From: JAQVYV01 sp964507305 | GTDB taxonomy: Bacteria; Bacillota; Clostridia; Saccharofermentanales; UBA5734 | Direction of reading: 5' to 3' | NCBI GenBank assembly: GCA_964507305.1 | Contig: CAZDPQ010000013.1 | Coordinates: 1-35,325 of the forward strand | Length of the DNA stretch: 35,325 nt | Part shown: piece after piece, positions 21,119-28,259 of the stretch | Numbering within the stretch: position 1 is the stretch's first letter | Layout: each line of letters begins with the position of its first letter | Notes under the pieces: model-generated | What the model saw: the letters and a program-made list of their open reading frames with translations, nothing else | The model's database searches: none | Told to the model about the DNA's origin: nothing | Made by a program: the position numbers and the translations under genes

Positions 21119-23440
21119 TCAATAATAGACACTGGGATCCCAGAGTGTTGTGTCGCTGGAGTTGTTGCCTTTCTTATCGACAATGAAGTAGATTGCATCA
21201 CCTGTGCTTACACTGACGGAGAACTGGTGGCTGATCCCTGTCAGGTCGTTATAGGCGATATCGTAAGGCCCCCAGATGACCGAGCTGTTTTTCATGATTT
21301 TGACCGTGACGCCATCTCCGCCGGAGGATTCTTTTCTGGCGTTTCCTTTGATGGAAACGGTTCCGGAGGAGGGGGCCACCCACTTTCTTACGGAAGCGTT
21401 CGTGTCAGGATGCTGCCTGTTGCCCATCACGAGGCAATAGGCCTGGTCCCCTTTCCACCAGCCGCTTCCGGATATCCAGGACATATTCGAGTACGTGCTT
21501 CCGTTCCACTGCTGGTAGTACCATTGGTACATTCCCTGCGTTGAGCTGAAATCCACGGAAGCCGTATAGCCCTTCATCTGCTTGATATAGTCCTTGGTCA
21601 TCAGCCAGTACATGGTGTTGTCAATGACGCCGCTTTCGTTATACCATTTTTCATGTGTCGGAGGCAGATACTGTGTATCCGTGACGGCTACGGCCGTATC
21701 CTCGCCGTAATCATTGAATGAGCTGATCATGACGATTTCCGGCCTGGGATTCTTCCTTATCACCCTATCCCAGCAATAGGCCTGGTAGAAATCGCCGTAC
21801 GCCCTGGACACCGGGGTCGCTCCCTGATGATTGTTCCATCCCGGCATCACCAGCATGACCTCATTGTCGTCGATGGAGCCGTTTCTGGCTTCCCAGCCGT
21901 ATGTTCCTGCTTCCGCGGGGCTGTGCGCCCATTCACAGGTGAAATGGTTCGAGTTGGTCTTGTCGCCGGTATAAGCCTTCCAGATGCTTTCCTGGGTGGG
22001 GGAGCAGTAGGTCACAAGCAAAGGTTTCCCATCCTTATAGAAATAGTTGTCCGTTCCGCCATCGACGGTATTGACGAATTGGGTCCAGACTTCACCCGCC
22101 TCATATTCCAGGGAGGCCGGATCGCTGTCAAACTGGATCTTCCCGATCGCAAGCGCGTACTTGACATCCCGGTTGGCTGCGTTGCTGTTCCATATGCGGA
22201 TCCTTTCCGCAACGTCCTTGGAGCGGTCGAATATATACCCGTTATCCGTATAGATATAGTTTGTTGCGTCAAACAGCAGGAAATCGATCTGCGCATCCGC
22301 CATCGTGGCAAGGTGGTCATCGATGACTGCCGTGTCCCCGCTGTCATATGTGTTGTAGACGCCCTGGGTATACGGGATGTAGCTTATGTTCCATGCTTCC
22401 CAGGTGTTGAAGCGATTGAATCCGTTCTGCCGGACTTGCCACTCCCCGTTGCTGAAAAACGCGCAGGCCTCTCTTTCGCCGTTCGCCAGGCCCTGCGGGT
22501 TGGACCAGAACTGTTTGGCTGACGTTTCCGCATAGGTCCCGCGGAAATTTCCCTGCAAAGTAATGGAGGAATTGAAACCGGATCCCGATGATTCGGCAAC
22601 ATACCAGTAGCCGCCCGAGACATAGGCCGCATCCAGCCTGTTGTCGCCGGTGTCGCTCAGCAGCTGGACAGAAGATCCGGCCCCGAAGCCCGTTTTCCAC
22701 TGGGATGCCCCGCTGAATGCCGAACCGGTCGAAGGCGCGACATACCATGAACCTGCATCGCTGAAAAACACCACGGCATCAGCCTTGCCGTCGCCGGTCA
22801 CATCTCCCAGCAGCTGATTCGCGGAACCCGAGCCGTGGCCCTGGATCCACCGGGAGGCGGACCCGAAGGCGGTCCCGGTCGATGGAGCCGCATACCAGTC
22901 GCCGTTGGAGAAGAAGACGACCGCGTCATCCCGGCCATCCCCGGTCACATCATCCATCAGCTGCTTGACTGAACCGTAGCCGTGTCCCTGGATCCATCGG
23001 CTGTAGTTCCCGAATGAAGTGCCGGTGGACAGCGCGACATACCAGTCTCCGTTCGAAAAGTACACCACCGCGTCGGCTTTGCCATCGTTGTTCACGTCTG
23101 CCAGAAACTGGGCGGACGAGCCGTAACCGTGGCCCTGGGTCCATCTTGTATTGCCCCCGAATGATGTACCGGTTGACAGCGCAACATACCAATCGCCGTT
23201 TGAGAAGAACGCGACCGCGTCATCTTTCCCATCGCCGTTGACATCCCCCATCAGCTGGTTCGCAGAGCCGGACCCGTGTCCCTGAGTCCATCGCTGCGTT
23301 ATGGTTTTCGCATACCAGGTGTTATACCATATCCCGACTTTCGTATCGGGTGTTCCGACCGCGAAGCCGGTGTCGCAGAAAGCAAAATTCAGAATAAAAG
23401 CGAATGCCAGAATGACCGGAAATACTTTTTTAAATTTCAT
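21119..23440 (-). CDS. secreted GH99-like protein with an inserted FG-GAP/VCBS repeat block
   Basis: A 773-residue exported protein. A signal peptide (KFKKVFPVILAFAFILNFAFC) opens it. GIWYNTWYAK, which looks like the first strand of a GH71/GH99-type barrel, is followed by five to six copies of a 47-48-residue repeat (RWTQGHGSGS, DVNGDGKDDAV, FFSNGDWYVA, STGTSFG) to about residue 340. The barrel then seems to resume (PYTQGVYNTYD, MADAQIDFLLFDATN, SSFNDYGEDTA). A C-terminal beta-sandwich of about 120 residues could bind sugar. The DxNxDGxxD loops should bind calcium. GH99 members cleave alpha-mannosides, but the substrate here is unknown. The ATG at 23440 is nine bases from AAAGGA; an ATG two codons earlier is possible. 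Codons look less GC-rich than those of neighbours. Confidence 0.75.
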   Translation of the reverse strand: MKFKKVFPVILAFAFILNFAFCDTGFAVGTPDTKVGIWYNTWYAKTITQRWTQGHGSGSANQLMGDVNGDGKDDAVAFFSNGDWYVALSTGTSFGGNTRWTQGHGYGSSAQFLADVNNDGKADAVVYFSNGDWYVALSTGTSFGNYSRWIQGHGYGSVKQLMDDVTGDGRDDAVVFFSNGDWYAAPSTGTAFGSASRWIQGHGSGSANQLLGDVTGDGKADAVVFFSDAGSWYVAPSTGSAFSGASQWKTGFGAGSSVQLLSDTGDNRLDAAYVSGGYWYVAESSGSGFNSSITLQGNFRGTYAETSAKQFWSNPQGLANGEREACAFFSNGEWQVRQNGFNRFNTWEAWNISYIPYTQGVYNTYDSGDTAVIDDHLATMADAQIDFLLFDATNYIYTDNGYIFDRSKDVAERIRIWNSNAANRDVKYALAIGKIQFDSDPASLEYEAGEVWTQFVNTVDGGTDNYFYKDGKPLLVTYCSPTQESIWKAYTGDKTNSNHFTCEWAHSPAEAGTYGWEARNGSIDDNEVMLVMPGWNNHQGATPVSRAYGDFYQAYCWDRVIRKNPRPEIVMISSFNDYGEDTAVAVTDTQYLPPTHEKWYNESGVIDNTMYWLMTKDYIKQMKGYTASVDFSSTQGMYQWYYQQWNGSTYSNMSWISGSGWWKGDQAYCLVMGNRQHPDTNASVRKWVAPSSGTVSIKGNARKESSGGDGVTVKIMKNSSVIWGPYDIAYNDLTGISHQFSVSVSTGDAIYFIVDKKGNNSSDTTLWDPSVYY
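22420..23300 (-). repeat. tandem coding repeats of about 141-144 bp (FG-GAP/VCBS type)
   Basis: Five clear copies and one degenerate copy lie inside the GH99-like gene. Copies 1-4, nearest the N-terminus, are highly alike (WTQGHG or WIQGHG, GDGK, FFSNGDWY, STGT). Copies 5 and 6 have diverged (GDNRLDAAY; NGEREACAFFSNGEW). The pattern suggests recent duplication or gene conversion at the N-terminal side. Confidence 0.8.
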
Positions 23441-23446
23441 GTACAT

Positions 23447-24069
23447 TCATCCTTTCTACCATTCTACCGAAACGGATTCATAATTATAACGATTGATCCC
23501 GGTGATCACCATCGGCAGGGAACGCGGGAGCAGACCCTTCTGACGGGAAGGGTACGTTCGGACGTTCTTTTCTAAATTTCGAGCGGCAGTTGCTCCGGAC
23601 GTGATGTCAAGGACCACGAAAGATATATGCGAAATGCTAGCATCGAATAAATACATATTACCATTGTGGTTTATGCCGGTCAAATAGGTTTGCCCTTGAA
23701 TATTCACATTTTTATGTCTATTTTGCACAAATTCTGGATATGGAAAATTTGTGCTACCCTTTTTCCAAAAATGGAGCTTTTCTCTCTCGAAAAATCGCTG
23801 CAGGCTACCGCCGGTTTCATTCAACCATTGAACGATTCGACATTTTGCCGGTGATCCGGCCGGCTTTTCCGACAAATAGACAAAACTTTTTATAAAGTTG
23901 AGGGGAAACCGGGTCTGAACCCTGTCGGAGAATCGGGATTTTCGATATAGCAGAAAATGTGTGAAGCTGATGCAGATGTAAATATTATCACATTATGCGT
24001 ATGGATGCCCGTTCACCCGGCACCTTCCGGGCGGCTGCAAACAGTGTGTAAAGAGCCGATTTCTTGTGG
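23447..24069. other. AT-richer intergenic stretch without a convincing gene
   Basis: About 620 bases between the divergent GH99-like and YitT genes, visibly richer in A/T than the rest of the window. On the minus strand a TATAAT at 23483-23488 with a poor -35 could start the GH99-like transcript. Hairpin-forming repeats occur at 23535-23553 (ACCCTTC/GAAGGGT) and 23884-23899 (AACTTT/AAAGTT). A further pair of small stems lies near 23909-23943. A 139-codon minus-strand frame (23456-23875) ends ten bases before the next gene, but its codons are unlike host codons and I recognise nothing in it. It may be a decayed or foreign remnant. Confidence 0.5.
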
Positions 24070-24075
24070 TACAAT
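24047..24075 (+). promoter_or_regulatory. extended -10 promoter of the YitT-family gene
   Basis: TGG-TACAAT (hexamer 24070-24075) about 50 bases upstream of the start codon, with a weak -35 (TGTAAA, 24047-24052) at 17 bases. It may also drive the DUF368 gene, since no terminator separates the two. Confidence 0.55.
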
Positions 24076-24127
24076 AGGAGACGGCGCCGCCCGGGCGGCG
24101 GATCCATTTTCATCCGGAGATACGGCC

Positions 24128-25036
24128 ATGACGACCCGCAGACGCAGGATCTATGCCATCATCAAGGACTTCTCGCTGATTACGGCGGGCAGCGCGCTTG
24201 TCGCGCTTGCGCTGGATATTTTCCTCGTGCCGAACAAGATCGCCAGCGGCGGCGTCACCGGCGTGGCGACGATCGTCTACCACCTGTCCGCCGGGCGGAT
24301 CTCCGTCGGGGCCGTGATCCTCGCTCTCAACATCCCGCTGTTTATCGCAGGGCTGAGATTTCTGGGGAAGATGTTCATGTTCAAGTCCGCGGTGAGCATC
24401 GTTCTGCTTTCCGCTTTTACCGACATCATGGAGCCTTACACCGATCAGTTCGCGCAGCAGTACCTGGTCGGCTCCGGGAGCCGAAACGGCGCCACGGACC
24501 TGCTTTTGTTCTGCGTATTCGGCGGCGTGCTGCTCGGCGCCGGCACCGGTCTCGTTTTCCGGACAGGCGGTACGACAGGCGGCTCCGACATCGGAGCGGC
24601 GCTCCTGCACAAGGTTCTTCCGAACGCGACGATCGGGCAGCTTCTCCTCTCCCTGGACGGACTGGTGGTCTTGTCCGCCGGGATCGCTTTCCGCAGCCTT
24701 CTCCTGGCATTGTACGCGATCGTCTCGATCTACATTTCATCCAAGATCATCGACTCGATCCTCGAAGGCGTCAATTTCGCCAAAGCAGTCTACATCATAT
24801 CCAACAGGCCGGAAGAGCTGGCGGAGATCATCCTCACGGACCTCGACCGCGGCGTCACGGCGCTCGAAGGGACCGGCATGTACACCCGCACAGGCAAGAA
24901 AGTCCTGTTCTGCGTGATCGAGCGGACGCAGATCCCCCGGCTCAAGGCACTAGTCAAGCAGAAGGACCCGAAAGCTTTCATCGTCATGTCGGACATCCGG
25001 GAAGTCCTGGGCGAGTTCAGCCGCGGCAAGCGGTAG
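24128..25036 (+). CDS. YitT-family membrane protein (DUF161/DUF2179)
   Basis: A 302-residue protein. The first about 215 residues form five to six hydrophobic segments with the conserved GG-rich loops IASGGVTG and RTGGTTGGSDI of YitT. The soluble C-terminal DUF2179 domain runs from about 222 (VYIISNRPEEL, RGVTALEGTGMYT, VLFCVIERTQI). This family is widespread in Bacillota and its function is not settled. The ATG at 24128 has GGAG about ten bases upstream. The DUF368 gene follows 101 bases downstream on the same strand, with a GCGGG/CCCGC hairpin (25036-25050) lacking a T-run between them. Confidence 0.9.
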   Translation: MTTRRRRIYAIIKDFSLITAGSALVALALDIFLVPNKIASGGVTGVATIVYHLSAGRISVGAVILALNIPLFIAGLRFLGKMFMFKSAVSIVLLSAFTDIMEPYTDQFAQQYLVGSGSRNGATDLLLFCVFGGVLLGAGTGLVFRTGGTTGGSDIGAALLHKVLPNATIGQLLLSLDGLVVLSAGIAFRSLLLALYAIVSIYISSKIIDSILEGVNFAKAVYIISNRPEELAEIILTDLDRGVTALEGTGMYTRTGKKVLFCVIERTQIPRLKALVKQKDPKAFIVMSDIREVLGEFSRGKR

Positions 25037-25137
25037 CGGGCGCGTCCCGCAGGGCAGGATGAAGCAGGCCGGCTCGCCCGGAGCGGGTCTACCTGTTTTC
25101 ACAGATACAAAAATCGATGGAATAAGAGGAAAAAATC

Positions 25138-25974
25138 ATGCGGATCAGGCAGGCGGCAAATTGGATCATCCGGTTCGTCAAGGGGATGTTCATCGGAACG
25201 GGAGCCATTCTTCCGGGAGTCAGCGGCGGGGCACTCGCCGCGGTGTTCGGGATCTACGAGAGGATCATTGCTTTCCTGGCGGACATCCGCAGGGACTTTA
25301 CGCGGAATGTCCTGTTTTTCCTGCCGGTTGCCTTCGGCGCGCTGTTCGGCATTTTTGTCCTGGCCTACCCGCTCGACTATTTTCTCAATACCGCGGAGAT
25401 CCAGGTCCTCTGGTGCTTTATCGGCTGCATCGTCGGGACGATCCCCTCTTTGTACAAGGAGGCCGGCAAGGAAGGGCGCCGGCCGCGTCATCTGGTCCTG
25501 ACGGCGGTGACGGCGGCGATCGGGTTTGCCGGATTGTGGTCTGCGCGCCAGTACCTGAATGTGGATATGCCGCTGAATGTATGGACCTGGATCATGGCCG
25601 GTGCCATTTTCGCGCTCGGGATGATCGTACCGGGGCTGAGTCCTTCGAATTTCCTGATGTATTTCCATATGTATGAACCGATGACGGCCGGGATCAAGGA
25701 TCTGGATTTCCACGTGATCCTTCCCCTCGGCATCGGCGCCGTTCTGTGCGTCATTCTTTTCGCCAGGCTGATGAGCCTGATCCTCCGGAAGGCATATGCA
25801 TCGGTGTTTCATTTCATCCTCGGCGTCGTGATCGCCTCGACCGCGGTCATCGCGCCCACGGATTACAGCGGGGCTTCCGCCGGCGTGATCGCGGTCAGCG
25901 CGGGGCTGTTCGCCGCCGGGCTGGCACTCGGGCTTTTCATGGGGTGGCTGGAGAAAAAGTACAAGCAGGCATGA
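25138..25974 (+). CDS. popT: DUF368 membrane protein, PopT-type undecaprenyl-phosphate translocase
   Basis: A 278-residue polytopic membrane protein with about eight hydrophobic segments and two inverted-looking motifs, GTGAILPGVSGG at about 20-31 and ALGMIVPGLSPSN at about 160-172. DUF368 proteins (PopT) have been reported to return undecaprenyl phosphate, the lipid carrier of cell-wall synthesis, to the inner face of the membrane. AGAGGA lies about eight bases before the ATG. It sits between the YitT-family gene and the c-di-AMP riboswitch unit. The family is secure; the symbol follows the characterised family and is not proven for this member. Confidence 0.85.
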   Translation: MRIRQAANWIIRFVKGMFIGTGAILPGVSGGALAAVFGIYERIIAFLADIRRDFTRNVLFFLPVAFGALFGIFVLAYPLDYFLNTAEIQVLWCFIGCIVGTIPSLYKEAGKEGRRPRHLVLTAVTAAIGFAGLWSARQYLNVDMPLNVWTWIMAGAIFALGMIVPGLSPSNFLMYFHMYEPMTAGIKDLDFHVILPLGIGAVLCVILFARLMSLILRKAYASVFHFILGVVIASTAVIAPTDYSGASAGVIAVSAGLFAAGLALGLFMGWLEKKYKQA

Positions 25975-25992
25975 CACGGAACTCCGTCCCGT

Positions 25993-26022
25993 TTGACCCG
26001 TCCGTGCCGGCTGTGCTACAAT
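25993..26022 (+). promoter_or_regulatory. promoter of the riboswitch-aminomutase transcript
   Basis: TTGACC (25993-25998), an 18-base spacer and an extended -10 TGC-TACAAT (hexamer 26017-26022). Transcription would begin near 26029, just before the riboswitch, giving a leader of nearly 290 bases. Confidence 0.75.
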
Positions 26023-26040
26023 AAGGGCACAACCGAATAT

Positions 26041-26203
26041 CGCATGCTGAATTCCTGCCCGCGGTACGGGCGGGATACGGGGGAACCAATTTCGTGGGGT
26101 GAATCGGCACCGCAGGGATCCTGTCCGCGGACGGACATGTTCCCGGAAACGCCGTAGGGCTGTTCCTTTGGCCCGAATCCGACAGCTAACTCCGGAAGCT
26201 TTG
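26041..26203 (+). promoter_or_regulatory. c-di-AMP riboswitch (ydaO/yuaA class)
   Basis: The conserved blocks occur in family order: GGGGGAACCA (26079-26088), TGGGGTGAATC (26095-26105), GTAGGG (26154-26159) and CCGAATCCGACAGCTAAC (26173-26190), then TCCGGAAGC. A GC-rich stem (CTGCCCG/CGGGCGG, about 26055-26074) fits the variable helix before the first block. The longer arm between the second and third blocks also forms hairpins (GTCCGCGGAC). The closing P1 helix is short or imperfect, so the ends are approximate. A terminator follows at 26236. Members of this class bind cyclic di-AMP and usually stop transcription when it is abundant. The downstream gene is the glutamate 2,3-aminomutase candidate. 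This is one of the firmest RNA calls in the window. Confidence 0.92.
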
Positions 26204-26235
26204 AGAAGGAACTTCATTTTTTTGTCGTCTTTTTT

Positions 26236-26278
26236 AAAGCGGGTTTCCCCTTGTCAGCATCGGGAGCCCGCTTTTTTT
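26236..26278 (+). terminator. intrinsic terminator of the riboswitch leader
   Basis: AAAGCGGG (26236-26243) pairs with CCCGCTTT (26267-26274), extended by TTCCC/GGGAG inside, and a run of seven T (26272-26278) follows. It lies between the aptamer and the ribosome site, as expected for an expression platform. Confidence 0.9.
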
Positions 26279-26315
26279 GCGGACTTCCCTGCTATGAGAG
26301 ACAGGAGGGATGGTT

Positions 26316-27650
26316 ATGAAGAATATGGCGGAAAAAGTCCGGGTCGCCCCGGACAGGATGGCGGAGGCGCCGCGGAGAGCGGTCCGCGGGGATGGATCGG
26401 ATGCCGGGCGTCCGCGGGGTGCGGACGGGCGGTTCGACAGGCTGAAAAGGGAGATCGCGGATTATGAGGCGGTCCGGGGAAGCATCCGGATCGGTCTGGA
26501 GGATCCGGCGAAGATCCTGCGTCAGAAGGCGAAGATCCTGCAGTTTCTGAACGCGACGGAATCGGACTGGGAGGATTACCGGTGGCAGCTTCGGAACCGG
26601 TTTACAGACGCGGACGCGATCGGGAAGATCCTCGGACTCCCGGAAGATGAAGTCCTCCGGATCCGGCAGGTCGGCGAGACCTATCGCTATGCCGTTTCGC
26701 CGTATTATCTGTCCCTGATCGACCCGGATGATCCGGATTGCCCGGTCAAAGCCCAGTCGGTCCCGTCGGTCCGCGAACTGAGCGGCGGCGGGACGCTCGA
26801 CCCCATGGACGAAGAAGGCTGGACGCCGGAGGAGCTGGTCACACGCCGGTACCCCGACCGGCTCATCATCAAGGTCACCAATCAGTGCGGGATGTACTGC
26901 AGGTTCTGCCAGCGCCGCAGGATGATCGGCGAGACGGATCGCCATTCGCCGATGGAGACGATTCTCCGGGCGGTCGATTATGTCCGTCGGAATCCCGAGA
27001 TCCGCGATGTGCTCATCACGGGCGGGGACGCCTTCCTTCTGTCCGATTCCATGCTCGACCGGCTTCTGCGCGAGCTGCGGGAGATCCGCCACGTGGAGAT
27101 CATCCGCCTGGGCACCAGGACACCCGTGACCCTGCCGCAGCGGATCACGCCGGAGCTGACCGCGATTTTGAAAAAATACCATCCGGTCTATGTCAATACG
27201 CATTTCAACAGCCCTTCCGAGATCACTCCGGAATCCGTGAAAGCCTGCGCAATGCTCGCGGACGCGGGGATCCCGCTCGGCAACCAGATGGTCCTTCTGA
27301 ATCGCGTCAACAACGATAAATTCGTCGTGCGCAGGCTCAATCAGGAGCTGCTGAAAATGCGGGTGAAGCCGTACTACATTTTCCACCCGAAAACGGTGAA
27401 AGGGACCGCCCATTTCTGGGTCAGCGTCGAAGAGGGTCTCGAGATCATGGAATCCCTGAGGGGCCGCACCTCGGGTCTGGCCATCCCTGCGTACATCGTG
27501 AACGGCCCGGGAGGCCTGGGGAAAACGCCGATCCTGCCGAACTACCTGCTCTACATCGGACGGGACTGCGCGAAATTCCGCAACTGGCGTGGCGAGATCT
27601 TCACCGTGCGGAACCACGCGTCGGAGAACGGGGCGGGCTCCACGGAATGA
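26316..27650 (+). CDS. eam: radical SAM aminomutase of the KamA family, probable glutamate 2,3-aminomutase
   Basis: A 444-residue PLP- and SAM-dependent aminomutase. The Fe-S cluster motif is C191-x3-C195-x2-C198. R200 matches the carboxylate-binding Arg134 of Clostridium subterminale lysine 2,3-aminomutase, and K403 (GLGKTP) matches its PLP lysine K337. The two Asp residues that hold the lysine side chain (D293, D330) are replaced by K359 and N396. This same Lys/Asn pair marks the glutamate 2,3-aminomutase of C. difficile. The product would be beta-glutamate, a known compatible solute. The C-terminal zinc-binding cysteine cluster of lysine aminomutase is absent. The ATG at 26316 is six bases after AGGAGGG; an ATG at 26310 is too close to it. 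Expression is probably gated by the c-di-AMP riboswitch upstream. Confidence 0.82.
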   Translation: MKNMAEKVRVAPDRMAEAPRRAVRGDGSDAGRPRGADGRFDRLKREIADYEAVRGSIRIGLEDPAKILRQKAKILQFLNATESDWEDYRWQLRNRFTDADAIGKILGLPEDEVLRIRQVGETYRYAVSPYYLSLIDPDDPDCPVKAQSVPSVRELSGGGTLDPMDEEGWTPEELVTRRYPDRLIIKVTNQCGMYCRFCQRRRMIGETDRHSPMETILRAVDYVRRNPEIRDVLITGGDAFLLSDSMLDRLLRELREIRHVEIIRLGTRTPVTLPQRITPELTAILKKYHPVYVNTHFNSPSEITPESVKACAMLADAGIPLGNQMVLLNRVNNDKFVVRRLNQELLKMRVKPYYIFHPKTVKGTAHFWVSVEEGLEIMESLRGRTSGLAIPAYIVNGPGGLGKTPILPNYLLYIGRDCAKFRNWRGEIFTVRNHASENGAGSTE

Positions 27651-27676
27651 TCCGCGGCAAGACCACGGAATGAGCC

Positions 27677-27719
27677 ATGAAATAATCGATTTGATTTCAT
27701 AGTATTCTTGTAGTATAAT
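27677..27719 (+). promoter_or_regulatory. promoter of the Rrf2 regulator with overlapping inverted repeat
   Basis: TTGATT (27691-27696), a 17-base spacer and TATAAT (27714-27719). The inverted repeat ATGAAAT (27677-27683) / ATTTCAT (27694-27700) overlaps the -35 and is a candidate autoregulatory operator. Confidence 0.65.
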
Positions 27720-27751
27720 AACATCACTTTTGAATGCAAAGGGGTGCTGAA

Positions 27752-28192
27752 ATGAAGATATCGACCCGGGGACGCTATGCCCTGCGCATGATGGTCGATC
27801 TGGCCGAATTCGGCGCCGGCGGGCGGTATGTCACATTGAAGGACATTTCCCTGCGCGAGGGGATCTCGCTCAAGTATCTCGAGCAGATCGTGACCATCCT
27901 CGGCAAAGCCGGCCTGATCCGGAGCCTGCGCGGCCCGGCGGGCGGCTACATGCTCGCGAAGGACGCCGCGGAGTACACCGCCGGAACGGTCATCCGGGCG
28001 GCGGAAGGCGACCTCGCGCCGGTCGGATGCCTGGCGGACGAGGTCAACGAGTGCAGCCGCGCGGGGTATTGCCCGACCGTGGATTTCTGGGCGGGTCTTT
28101 ACAAGACGATCAACGAATATGTCGACAGCGTCACGCTCGCCGACCTGGCCGACATCCGGAGAGCCAAACGCCCGCCGGATTATGTGATCTGA
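27752..28192 (+). CDS. Rrf2-family transcriptional regulator (IscR/CymR-like)
   Basis: A 146-residue Rrf2 protein. The N-terminus (MKISTRGRYALRMMVDLA) and winged helix (ISLKYLEQIVTILGKAGLI, RGPAGGY) are canonical. C93, C101 and C107 (spacing x7, x5) fall where IscR-type members bind an Fe-S cluster; IscR itself has x5, x5. CymR, the cysteine-metabolism regulator of this family, lacks these cysteines. The next gene, 67 bases downstream, encodes O-acetylhomoserine sulfhydrylase, which suggests control of sulfur metabolism, perhaps with cluster-based sensing. The ATG at 27752 follows AAAGGGGTG; an upstream in-frame ATG lacks a site. The regulatory role is inferred from context. Confidence 0.9.
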   Translation: MKISTRGRYALRMMVDLAEFGAGGRYVTLKDISLREGISLKYLEQIVTILGKAGLIRSLRGPAGGYMLAKDAAEYTAGTVIRAAEGDLAPVGCLADEVNECSRAGYCPTVDFWAGLYKTINEYVDSVTLADLADIRRAKRPPDYVI

Positions 28193-28197
28193 CACAA

Positions 28198-28235
28198 GGC
28201 GCGGGCCCTTCGGGTCCGTACGCCTCCGATCGGAG
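28198..28235 (+). repeat. paired hairpins between the Rrf2 and sulfhydrylase genes
   Basis: GGCG/CGCC enclose a GGGCCC-TTCG-type stem-loop with a UUCG tetraloop (28198-28224). The palindrome CTCCGATCGGAG (28224-28235) follows. No T-run is present. They may set relative mRNA levels of the two genes or serve as a binding site. Confidence 0.4.
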
Positions 28236-28259
28236 TCTGAAGAAACACGGAGGATCATT

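Noticed and set aside
22420..23300. Regularly spaced repeats as a CRISPR array or non-coding satellite
   Set aside because: The period is 141-144 bp, the repeats stay in frame within a long gene and encode FG-GAP-type motifs; no short repeat-spacer pattern is present.
23456..23875. 139-codon minus-strand frame as a gene
   Set aside because: Atypical AT-rich codons, no clear ribosome site, no recognisable domain, and the best -10 of the GH99-like gene lies inside it. Kept only as a possible remnant.
26316..27650. Annotation as lysine 2,3-aminomutase (acetyl-beta-lysine pathway)
   Set aside because: Both lysine side-chain-binding Asp residues are replaced (K359, N396), the zinc cysteines are missing, and no ablB-type acetyltransferase gene is adjacent.
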